From: Streptomyces tibetensis
GTDB lineage: Bacteria; Actinomycetota; Actinomycetes; Streptomycetales; Streptomycetaceae
Direction of reading: 5' to 3'
DNA length: 64,000 nucleotides
Assembly: GCF_007655005.1 (NCBI RefSeq)
Contig: NZ_SZVW01000024.1
Location: 62,001 to 126,000, forward strand
Of this stretch, positions 57,535 through 64,000 are shown in pieces. The translations under genes were made by a program, and so were the position numbers. The notes below the pieces were generated by a model. The model made no database searches and had not been told where the DNA came from. It worked only from the letters and a program-made list of their open reading frames with translations. Every line of letters starts with the position of its first letter. Position 1 is the first letter of the stretch.

Positions 57535-58401
57535 ATGCGTATCCGAGCCACCGTGGCCGCCGTCACCGGCGCCCTGGCCCTCTCCGCCCTTGCCATGCCG
57601 GCCGCGCAGGCGGACAACCAGACGCCGAACCTGGCGTCGCTGGTCCCGTCCACCTCGAAGGCCACGCCGTTCACCGCCGCCGCTCCGGCGGACGAGTCGC
57701 TGGGCGACACCAAGATCACCGGTGTGACCGTCAACGGCGGCAAGAACATCGTGGTCGGCACGACCGTCAAGAAGTCCTTCACCGTCTCCGTGACGGCCAC
57801 CGACCCGGAAGGCGTCCAGGACGCCTTCGCGATGCTGTGGCACGGCCCGGACACCGAGAGCGCCGACGGCGCGATCGTGCCGGAGAGCCTGGACGACGAG
57901 CAGGTCGGCACCTGCACCCACTCCAGCGCGACCACCGCCACCTGCAAGGTCACGCTGATCGCCGACCCGAACGAGAACGTCTACAGCAACATCCTGGCCG
58001 GCACCTGGAAGGTGTGGGCCGCTGCCACCGGTAACGACGGCGACTACGTGATCCGCGAGGCCTACAAGACGGCCAAGGTCCAGCGGGCCTCCAAGCTGAC
58101 GGTCAACGCCTCGCCGGAGCCGGTGAAGAAGGGCAAGACCATCACGGTCACCGGCAAGCTGTCCCGTGCCAACTGGGAGGACAACAAGTACCACGGTTAC
58201 ACCGGCCAGTCGGTGAAGCTGCAGTTCCGCAAGAAGGGCAGCGACACCTACACCACCGTCAAGACCATCAAGTCCAACAGCACGGGCGAGCTGAAGAGCA
58301 CCGTCACCGCCTCGGCGGACGGCTACTTCCGCTACTCCTTCGCGGGCACCACGACCACCCCGGCGATCAACGCCGCGGGTGACTTCGTCGACGTGCAGTA
58401 A
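57535..58401 (+). CDS. Secreted protein, DUF5707-like, paralogue 1
   Basis: 288 aa. The signal peptide (MRIRATVAAVTGALALSALAM, cleavage after AQA) is followed by a beta-rich domain (GDTKITGVTVNGGKNIVVGTT, FTVSVTATDPEGVQDAFAMLWHG, two cysteines in CTHSSATTATC). A C-terminal ~105-residue Ig-like module (KLTVNASPEPVKKGKTITVTGKLSRANW, VKLQFRKKGSDTYTTVKT, GYFRYSFAGTTTTPA) completes it. The last module resembles bacterial Ig-like domains of cell-surface proteins. No enzymatic motif is seen. The protein should be exported freely. A paralogue follows in tandem, and both share an upstream GAGTC/GACTC dyad. Confidence 0.88.
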   Translation: MRIRATVAAVTGALALSALAMPAAQADNQTPNLASLVPSTSKATPFTAAAPADESLGDTKITGVTVNGGKNIVVGTTVKKSFTVSVTATDPEGVQDAFAMLWHGPDTESADGAIVPESLDDEQVGTCTHSSATTATCKVTLIADPNENVYSNILAGTWKVWAAATGNDGDYVIREAYKTAKVQRASKLTVNASPEPVKKGKTITVTGKLSRANWEDNKYHGYTGQSVKLQFRKKGSDTYTTVKTIKSNSTGELKSTVTASADGYFRYSFAGTTTTPAINAAGDFVDVQ

Positions 58402-58421
58402 CACCGCCCCAGCCACGACAC

Positions 58422-58452
58422 CGCCGGTCCCGGAGCCATGCCGGGGCCGGCG
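58422..58452 (+). terminator. Terminator hairpin between the two secreted-protein genes
   Basis: CGCCGGTCCCGG (58422-58433) pairs with CCGGGGCCGGCG (58441-58452), 12 bp with one G-U pair and a 7-base loop, 21 bp after the stop. The paralogue therefore probably has its own promoter. Confidence 0.8.
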
Positions 58453-58564
58453 GCGCCGTTTCCACGCCGTGCATATGCCACGAGCGCGTCAAACGTTGCG
58501 GATGACACGGCAAAACCCGGTCCGCGCCTACAACCCCGCCCGGGGTTCGTGAATCTGATCATCC

Positions 58565-58579
58565 GAGTCAGTCAGACTC
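58565..58579. promoter_or_regulatory. GAGTC-N5-GACTC dyad upstream of secreted paralogue 2
   Basis: GAGTC-AGTCA-GACTC preceded by ATCTGATCATCC, 28 bp before the ATG at 58608. It is conserved with the element at 57457 while the surrounding DNA is not. Confidence 0.55.
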
Positions 58580-58607
58580 CTAGCTCACTTCTCCTCTTGG
58601 GGAACAC

Positions 58608-59462
58608 ATGCACATGCGAGCCACCGTGGCCGCCGTCTCCGGCGCCCTGGCCCTTTCCGCCCTCGTCGTTCCGGCCGCGCAGGCCGCCGACGCCCCGTCC
58701 GGCAAGCAGGCTTTCAGCTCTGCGTCGGCCGACGCGGGCACGGGCACCACCGCTTCGACCCTCGACGTCACCTTCTCCGACGTGAAGGTCAACAGCGGCA
58801 AGAACATCGTCGTCGGCACCACCAACGTGGTGAGCGTGCCGGTCACCTACACCGTGACCCACGCCGCCGACCTCGACACCGGCTCCGACAACTTCGCCAC
58901 CGGTCCGCTGATCTACCACGGCTCCTCGCTCGACGCCGCGGACAACCTCTTCATCAGCGACGACCCGGCCACCTGCACCGCCGCCTCCTCGACGGTCCTC
59001 AACTGCAAGGGCGTCATCAGCCTCCGCCCGGCCGACGGCGACCTGTACAACTCCGACGCCGGCACCTGGGGCGCCGGTGCCCTCGCCGTCACCAGCGACG
59101 ACGAGGAGAAGATGCAGGGCGGCCTCGGCACCACCAAGGTGCAGCGCTACTCCAAGCTGACCGTCAACGCCGGCCCCGAGCCCGTCACCAAGGGCAAGAC
59201 CATCACGTCCACCGGCAAGCTGTCCCGCGCCAACTGGGAGGACAACGCCTACCACGGCTACACGGGCCAGCCGGTCAAGCTCCAGTTCCGCAAGGCGGGC
59301 AGCAGCACGTACACCACCGTCAAGACGGTGACCTCCGACCAGTACGGCAACGTGAAGGCCACCGCCACCGCCGCCTACGACGGCTACTGGCGCTTCAGCT
59401 TCGCCGGCACGACGACCACCCCGGCCGTCAACGCCACGGGCGACTACGTCGACGTGAAGTAG
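58608..59462 (+). CDS. Secreted protein, DUF5707-like, paralogue 2
   Basis: 284 aa. Signal peptide MHMRATVAAVSGALALSALVV, cleavage after AQA, almost identical to paralogue 1. The middle domain is divergent (TLDVTFSDVKVNSGKNIVVGTTN, VTYTVTHAADLDTGSDNF, CTAASSTVLNC). The C-terminal Ig-like module is closely similar (KLTVNAGPEPVTKGKTITSTGKLSRANW, VKLQFRKAGSSTYTTVKT). Tandem duplication with a conserved tail and diversified body suggests the tail is an anchor or interaction module and the body the specific part. The gene ends 11 bp before a convergent P-type ATPase gene. Confidence 0.88.
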   Translation: MHMRATVAAVSGALALSALVVPAAQAADAPSGKQAFSSASADAGTGTTASTLDVTFSDVKVNSGKNIVVGTTNVVSVPVTYTVTHAADLDTGSDNFATGPLIYHGSSLDAADNLFISDDPATCTAASSTVLNCKGVISLRPADGDLYNSDAGTWGAGALAVTSDDEEKMQGGLGTTKVQRYSKLTVNAGPEPVTKGKTITSTGKLSRANWEDNAYHGYTGQPVKLQFRKAGSSTYTTVKTVTSDQYGNVKATATAAYDGYWRFSFAGTTTTPAVNATGDYVDVK

Positions 59463-59464
59463 CA

Positions 59465-59496
59465 GCGCCCCGTCAGGGGCGCGGGGAACTGCGCGA
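59465..59496. repeat. Dispersed 22-bp repeat, copy 4 (inverted), with terminator-like hairpin
   Basis: The inverted copy of the repeat covers 59475-59496. GCGCCCC-GTCA-GGGGCGC (59465-59482) adds a 7-bp hairpin usable as a bidirectional terminator between convergent genes. The copy supplies the stop codon and last residues (WSRSSPRP) of the P-type ATPase. Confidence 0.85.
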
Positions 59497-61938
59497 CCAG
59501 CCGAGACGGCGCCGCAGCGCACCTCGAACCCCGCCCCCTCGGTGCTGTGCGGGAATGCGGCGGTCCACCCACCTCCACAGGAGTTCCAGGGCGGCCGCCG
59601 CCACTGCCGCGATGCCGACCGCGATCCACGGCATCGTCATCCCGACCAGCTTCAGCGCGAAGAAGTGCTGCAGCCACGGCACGACCAGCACCAGCAGGAA
59701 CGCCCCGGCCATGGACGCGACGAGGGCGACACGCCACCAGGTGTAGGGCCGGGCGATGATCGCCAGCACCCACATCGAGATGAGGAACAGCGTGAGCGTC
59801 GCCGCGCTGGTCTCCGCGTCCAGCGCCCCCGGCCCCGTGTAGTGCTCCCGGGCGAGCAGATACGTCGCGAAGGTCGCCACCGCCGCCACGACCCCGCCCG
59901 GGATCGCGTACCGCATGACCCGCCGCACGAAGTTCGGCTTCGCCCGCTCCTTGTTGGGCGCGAGCGCCAGGAAGAACGCCGGGATGCCGATGGTCAGCGT
60001 CGACAGCAGGGTCAGGTGGCGCGGCAGGAACGGGTACTCCACCTGGGAGCACACCACCAGCACGGCCAGCAGCACCGAGTACACCGTCTTGACGAGGAAC
60101 AGCGTCGCCACCCGCGTGATGTTGCCGATGACCCGGCGCCCCTCGGCCACCACCGACGGCAGCGTCGCGAAGCTGTTGTTCAGCAGCACGATCTGCGCGA
60201 CCGCCCGGGTCGCCTCCGAGCCGGAGCCCATCGCCACGCCGATGTCGGCGTCCTTCAGGGCGAGCACGTCGTTCACCCCGTCGCCCGTCATCGCGACCGT
60301 GTGCCCGCGGGACTGCAACGCGCCCACCATGGTCCGCTTCTGCTGCGGGGTGACCCGCCCGAACACCGTCCCGCCGTCGAGGGCGTCGGCCATCCCCTCC
60401 TGCTCGGCGGGCAGCCTCCGCGCGTCCAGGGTGCTGCCCGACAACCCGAGTTTGGCGGCGACCGCGCCGACCGACACCGCGTTGTCGCCGGAGATGACCT
60501 TGGCCCTGACGTTCTGCTCGGAGAAGTAGCGCAGGGTGTCGGCGGCGTCCGGCCGCAGCCGCTGCTCCAGCACGACCAGGGCGACGGGCTTCGCGCCCTT
60601 CGCCACCTCGGGATCCTCCAGGTCGCGTGCGACCCGGGCGAACAGCAGCACCCTGAGGCCCTGCTCGTTCAGCCGCCCGGTCTCGGCCAGGGCCGGATCG
60701 TCCTCCGCCAGCAGCACGTCGGGCGCGCCCAGCAGCCACCGGCCGGACCGCCCGTCGCCCTCGTCGAACGCGGCGCCGCTGTACTGGCGGGCGGAGGAGA
60801 ACGGCAGGGCCTCGGTGCAGCGCCAGCCCTCCACGGCCGGGTAGGCGTCGATGATCGCCTTCAGGGAGGCGTTCGGCCGCGGGTCCGACGCGCCGAGCGC
60901 GCCGAGCACCTTCCGTACGTACGTCTCGTCGGCGCCCTGGAGCGGACGCAGCTCGGTGACGTCCATGCCGCCCTCGGTGAGGGTGCCGGTCTTGTCGAGG
61001 CAGACCGTGTCGACCCGGGCCAGCCCCTCGATCGCGGGCAGCTCCTGCACCAGGCACTGCTTGCGGCCGAGCCGGACCACGCCGATGGCGAAGGCGACCG
61101 AGGTGAGCAGCACGAGGCCCTCGGGGACCATCGGGACGATGCCGCCGACCGTGCGGGCGACGGAGTCGTCGAAGGCGTTCTCCTTCACGACCAGCTGGCT
61201 GACGACCAGGCCGATCGCGGTCGGGACCATCATCCACGTGACGTACTTGAGGATCGTGGAGATGCCCGAGCGCAGCTCGGACTGGACGAGGGTGAAGCGG
61301 GAGGCCTCCTCGGCGAGCTGGGCGGCGTAGGCCTCACGGCCGACCTTCGTCGCCTGGAAGGCACCGCCGCCCGCCACCACGAAGCTGCCCGACATGACGT
61401 GGTCGCCGGGCTGTTTCACGACCGGGTCGGCCTCGCCCGTGAGCAGCGACTCGTCGATCTCCAGGCCGTCCGCCTCGGCACAGACCCCGTCGACGACGAC
61501 CTTGTCCCCGGGGCCGATCTCGATCAGGTCGTCCAGCACGATCTCGGACGTGCCGACCTGCCCGGCCGTCCCGTCGCGGCGCACGGTGGGCCTGACCTCG
61601 CCGATCAGCGCGAGCGAGTCCAGCGTCTTCTTCGCCCGCCACTCCTGGACGATCCCGATGCCGGTGTTCGCGAGGATCACGAACCCGAACAGGCTGTCCT
61701 GGATCGGCGCGACCACCAGCATGATCAGCCACAGCACGCCGATGATCGCGTTGAAGCGGGTGAAGACGTTGGCCCGGACGATGTCGGCGGTGGACCGGCC
61801 GCTGCGCACCGGCACGTCGTTGACCTGTCCGCGCTGCACCCGTTCGGCGACCTGAGCACCGGTCAGGCCGGTCTCGCGGGAGGTGACCGTCGCCGGCCGC
61901 GCGGAGTCGGGCCGGGCACCCGCGTCGAGATGCGTCAT
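59473..61938 (-). CDS. Cation-translocating P-type ATPase (CtpE-like)
   Basis: 821 aa. Actuator motif DESLLTGEADP, the phosphorylated aspartate in DKTGTLT (near residue 315), the ATP-binding region and the hinge GDGVNDVLALKDADIGVAMGSGSEATR are complete, with about ten membrane helices. The motif PEGLVLL in helix 4 (MVPEGL) and the lack of N-terminal metal-binding domains place it with P2/P-type ATPases such as mycobacterial CtpE, a calcium transporter. Specificity is inferred. The C-terminal residues WSRSSPRP are encoded by a dispersed repeat that provides the stop codon. The start at 61938 is the first sensible ATG. Confidence 0.92.
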   Translation of the reverse strand: MTHLDAGARPDSARPATVTSRETGLTGAQVAERVQRGQVNDVPVRSGRSTADIVRANVFTRFNAIIGVLWLIMLVVAPIQDSLFGFVILANTGIGIVQEWRAKKTLDSLALIGEVRPTVRRDGTAGQVGTSEIVLDDLIEIGPGDKVVVDGVCAEADGLEIDESLLTGEADPVVKQPGDHVMSGSFVVAGGGAFQATKVGREAYAAQLAEEASRFTLVQSELRSGISTILKYVTWMMVPTAIGLVVSQLVVKENAFDDSVARTVGGIVPMVPEGLVLLTSVAFAIGVVRLGRKQCLVQELPAIEGLARVDTVCLDKTGTLTEGGMDVTELRPLQGADETYVRKVLGALGASDPRPNASLKAIIDAYPAVEGWRCTEALPFSSARQYSGAAFDEGDGRSGRWLLGAPDVLLAEDDPALAETGRLNEQGLRVLLFARVARDLEDPEVAKGAKPVALVVLEQRLRPDAADTLRYFSEQNVRAKVISGDNAVSVGAVAAKLGLSGSTLDARRLPAEQEGMADALDGGTVFGRVTPQQKRTMVGALQSRGHTVAMTGDGVNDVLALKDADIGVAMGSGSEATRAVAQIVLLNNSFATLPSVVAEGRRVIGNITRVATLFLVKTVYSVLLAVLVVCSQVEYPFLPRHLTLLSTLTIGIPAFFLALAPNKERAKPNFVRRVMRYAIPGGVVAAVATFATYLLAREHYTGPGALDAETSAATLTLFLISMWVLAIIARPYTWWRVALVASMAGAFLLVLVVPWLQHFFALKLVGMTMPWIAVGIAAVAAAALELLWRWVDRRIPAQHRGGGVRGALRRRLGWSRSSPRP

Positions 61939-62071
61939 GCATTCGACGGTACGTGCGGTTTTGCCGCTTCACCCGCTGAATGTGGTGAAGATCCGACCTG
62001 GGAAGGACGGACTCCGTGCCGTGGTCGTACGGCAGTTGTACACCGCCGGACCACGGTGCCACGCCCCGGTG

Positions 62072-62953
62072 TCAGCCCGCCCGGCGGGCGGTGAACAGCA
62101 GGTACTCCCACTCCAGGACCGTCCCGCCGGGGCCGGGGCCGGGGCCGGGGCCGGGGCCGGGGCCGGGGCCCGTGCCCAGGTCGGCGTCGCGGGCGAGGTC
62201 GACGAGTGCGGCGTCCAGGGCGGCGGTGCGCTCGGGGTCGTCGGCGATGAGCTTGTAGACGGTGATCGTCGGTCCGTAGCGCTCCTTGAAGTAGTCGCGG
62301 AACGCCTCGGGCGTCTCGAAGCGGTCGACGCGGACCGTGCGGCGCTCGGCGCGGACATCCGTGACCCGGTCGCCGAGGAGGGCGCGGACGTGGTCCTCGT
62401 CCCCCCACAGCGGGGGCGGCTGGGCCCCGGGCGGTGGCGGGGGCGCGTACGGCTTCATCACGGCGAACATCCGGCCGATGAAGCCCTGGGGCGTCCAGCT
62501 CAGCAGCCCGATGGTGCCGCCGGGACGGCAGACCCGGACGAGTTCGCCGGCGGCCTGCCGGTGGTGCGGGGCGAACATGACGCCGACGCAGGACAGCACG
62601 GTGTCGAACTCCGCGTCGCCGAACGGCAGCGCCTCGGCGTCGGCCTCCTGCCAGGTGAGCCGCGCCCCCTGCTTCTCGGCCGCCCGCCGGCCGGCGTCGA
62701 ACAGCTCCGGCGTCAGGTCGGAGGCCACCACGTCCGCACCGGCCAGGGCCGCCGGGATCGCGGCGTTGCCGGAGCCGGCGCCCACGTCCAGCACCCGCAG
62801 ACCGGGGCGCACCCCGCACGCCTCGATCAGGACCGCTCCCAACTCGGGGATGACCTCGGCGGCCAGGGACGGGTAGTCGCCCTGGGCCCACATCGCCCGG
62901 TGCCTGGACTTCAGGGCACGGTCGGCCTCGGCCACGCTGTTCCGCGTCGTCAT
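62072..62953 (-). CDS. Class I SAM-dependent methyltransferase
   Basis: 293 aa from the ATG at 62953, with GAGGAG upstream. Motif I VLDVGAGSGNAAIPAALAGADVVASDL, EADAEALPFGDAEFDTVLSCVGVMFAPHHRQAAGELVRVCRPGGTIGL and SWTPQGFIGRMFAVM match the UbiE/COQ5-like group. The substrate is unknown. Near the C-terminus a (Gly-Pro)7 tract is encoded by seven GGGGCC (top strand) hexanucleotides at 62129-62170, just before the final strand (VLEWEYLLFTARRAG). The tract length may vary between strains. Isolated gene between a P-type ATPase and DUF2530. Confidence 0.93.
   Translation of the reverse strand: MTTRNSVAEADRALKSRHRAMWAQGDYPSLAAEVIPELGAVLIEACGVRPGLRVLDVGAGSGNAAIPAALAGADVVASDLTPELFDAGRRAAEKQGARLTWQEADAEALPFGDAEFDTVLSCVGVMFAPHHRQAAGELVRVCRPGGTIGLLSWTPQGFIGRMFAVMKPYAPPPPPGAQPPPLWGDEDHVRALLGDRVTDVRAERRTVRVDRFETPEAFRDYFKERYGPTITVYKLIADDPERTAALDAALVDLARDADLGTGPGPGPGPGPGPGPGGTVLEWEYLLFTARRAG
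62129..62170. repeat. (GGGGCC)7 hexanucleotide repeat in the methyltransferase gene
   Basis: Seven perfect GGGGCC units; on the coding strand they read (GGCCCC)n and encode (Gly-Pro)7. The period is in frame, so copy changes keep the gene open. The top strand has quadruplex potential. Confidence 0.97.
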
Positions 62954-63086
62954 CACTGCGCTCCTCACCGGTCGGGCGGCGGTGCGCGCCGACGGTTTTC
63001 GAGCGTTTCGCCGCCTGATACGAGCGTAGGGAGGGGGCGGGGGCGTGTCTCGGCGGAGAGCGGACAGACCGGGGACAGACCGGGAC

Positions 63087-63362
63087 CTAGTCGGCCGAGG
63101 GTGTCGCCGTGCGGTCCTCGGCCGCCGCGCGCTTGATCGCGGCGTCGCGCTTGCGGACGTACCAGACCCCGATCAGTCCCAGCCCGCCACCGGCCAGGCA
63201 GGTCCACACCCACCAGGTGTGACCGTGATCGTCGAACCAGCCGTAGAAGGGGAGCTGGACGAGGAAGAGGACGAACCACAGGATGGTGCCGCCGGTGATG
63301 GTGGCGACCACGGGGCCCTCCAGGGGCTCCGGCGCCTCGTGTCTGGGGGTCCACTTCGCCAT
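63087..63362 (-). CDS. DUF2530 small membrane protein
   Basis: 91 aa. The start is MAKWTPRHEAPEPLEGPVVATI. Two helices follow (GTILWFVLFLVQLPFYGWF and WWVWTCLAGGGLGLIGVWYV), then a charged tail (RKRDAAIKRAAAEDR). This is the DUF2530 pattern of actinobacteria, function unknown. The gene is divergent from an NCS2-type permease gene, 117 bp apart, as commonly arranged in Streptomyces, so a link to purine transport is possible but untested. Confidence 0.9.
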   Translation of the reverse strand: MAKWTPRHEAPEPLEGPVVATITGGTILWFVLFLVQLPFYGWFDDHGHTWWVWTCLAGGGLGLIGVWYVRKRDAAIKRAAAEDRTATPSAD

Positions 63363-63479
63363 GGGGACAGCTTACGAGGCGATCAGGTCTACGCGCGGAG
63401 ATGGCCGATCAGGGTTTTATATGTTCATACTGAAACGGTTTATGTCTGACCACTTCTCTTCGTAGGAAACACCAAACAC

Positions 63480-64000
63480 ATGTCCTCCTCGGCTCCTGCC
63501 AAGGTCCCCGCCCCTGAACAGCCGGGAGCCGGGCGCACGTACGGCGCACTCGACCGCTTCTTTCGGATCTCCGAGCGGGGCAGCACCGTGCCCCGCGAGG
63601 TCCGGGGCGGTCTCGCCACCTTCTTCGCGATGGCCTACATCATCGTGCTGAACCCGATCATCCTCGGCAGCGCCAAGGACATGTACGGTCACCAGCTCGA
63701 CAACGGGCAGCTGGTCACCGCGACGGCCCTCACCGCCGCGCTCACCACCCTCCTCATGGGCGTCATCGGCAATGTCCCGATCGCGCTGGCCGCCGGTCTC
63801 GGCGTGAACTCCGTCGTCGCCCTCCAGCTCGCCCCGCGCATGTCCTGGCCGGACGCGATGGGCATGGTGGTCCTCGCCGGGTTCGTGGTCATGCTGCTGG
63901 TGGCCACGGGGCTGCGCGAGCGCGTCATGAACGCCGTGCCGTACGGGCTGCGCAAGGCCATCTCCATCGGTATCGGCCTGTTCATCATGCTGATCGGGCT
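63480..64000 (+). CDS. NCS2-family (AzgA-type) purine permease, N-terminal part
   Basis: The gene starts at ATG 63480 (AGGAAAC upstream) and runs off the window; 173 residues are seen. Landmarks are GRTYGALDRFFRISERGSTV, VRGGLATFFAMAYIIVLNPIIL, the alternating helices GVIGNVPIALAAGLGVNSVVALQL, LAGFVVMLLVATGLRERVMNAVP and LRKAISIGIGLFIMLIGL. This is the AzgA branch of NCS2 transporters, which bring hypoxanthine, adenine or guanine in with protons. The promoter region 63363-63479 is clearly AT-rich (GGTTTTATATGTTCATAC near 63412). Truncated at the edge, so completeness is unknown. Confidence 0.93.
   Translation, partial: MSSSAPAKVPAPEQPGAGRTYGALDRFFRISERGSTVPREVRGGLATFFAMAYIIVLNPIILGSAKDMYGHQLDNGQLVTATALTAALTTLLMGVIGNVPIALAAGLGVNSVVALQLAPRMSWPDAMGMVVLAGFVVMLLVATGLRERVMNAVPYGLRKAISIGIGLFIMLIG

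Noticed and set aside
59542..62094. 850-codon plus-strand frame opposite the P-type ATPase
   Set aside because: Antisense shadow of a gene with DKTGTLT and GDGVND motifs.

Overview
This is Streptomyces chromosome. It has very high G+C with strong G/C third-position bias, many GTG (and one well-supported TTG) starts behind GGAGG-type ribosome sites, and typical actinobacterial content: futalosine menaquinone genes, mycothiol-linked DinB/MDMPI folds, DUF397/Scr1 regulators, HelD, XPB, CIRCE-controlled groEL2, DasR-like boxes and a dispersed Streptomyces intergenic repeat. Most genes look like core chromosome. Accessory material sits mainly at 17.4-21.2 kb, 24.1-24.4 kb, 32.2-35.4 kb and 41.8-43.7 kb.

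Layout. 0-9.9 kb: end of a diguanylate cyclase, a membrane-anchored carbohydrate-binding protein, an amino-sugar block (PfkB kinase, nagA, ROK kinase nagK, with DasR-like sites before nagK), an orphan sugar-binding lipoprotein, and a compatible-solute operon gpgS-otsA-otsB. 10.0-11.9 kb: a SAM-I riboswitch, a threonine-synthase-family enzyme and a small -GG sulfur carrier, which together match the Streptomyces MetM/MetO homocysteine route. 12.3-14.5 kb: a cold-shock gene and groEL2 behind two CIRCE operators. 14.6-25.5 kb: ene-reductase, carboxylesterase, an accessory regulator/Uma2 cluster, a teichoic-acid-type transferase and small enzymes. 25.6-32 kb: murR/rpiR-murQ (MurNAc-6-P recycling), mycothiol-type proteins and cutC. 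32.2-35.4 kb: a lactococcin-972-like bacteriocin locus (peptide, large membrane protein, ATPase). 35.7-46.5 kb: a GT-C transferase, HelD, an XPB helicase, an unusual UPF0114-IstB fusion gene, two tiny secreted peptides and an XPB-associated/WYL-like protein. 46.6-64 kb: membrane protein, HAD hydrolase, CspA-like protein, mqnD-mqnB, MFS exporter, DUF3027, sacsin-like ATPase, paralogous secreted proteins, a P-type ATPase, a methyltransferase, DUF2530 and the start of an NCS2 permease.

Functional links. nagK-nagA and murQ feed cell-wall amino sugars into glycolysis or precursor recycling. One exact 12-mer in the nagK regulatory region recurs, inverted, before cutC. The SAM riboswitch senses the end product of the pathway it precedes. 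The bacteriocin peptide is separated from its membrane and ATPase partners by a strong intercistronic hairpin, which could set peptide in excess of immunity protein.

The window is rich in minisatellites: units of 26 bp x8, about 28-34 bp x13, 30 bp x5, 18 bp x4, about 11 bp and 6 bp x7. Two dispersed repeats have been captured inside coding sequences (nagA N-terminus, P-type ATPase C-terminus, mqnB interior). No tRNA, rRNA, CRISPR array, complete insertion sequence or origin was seen.
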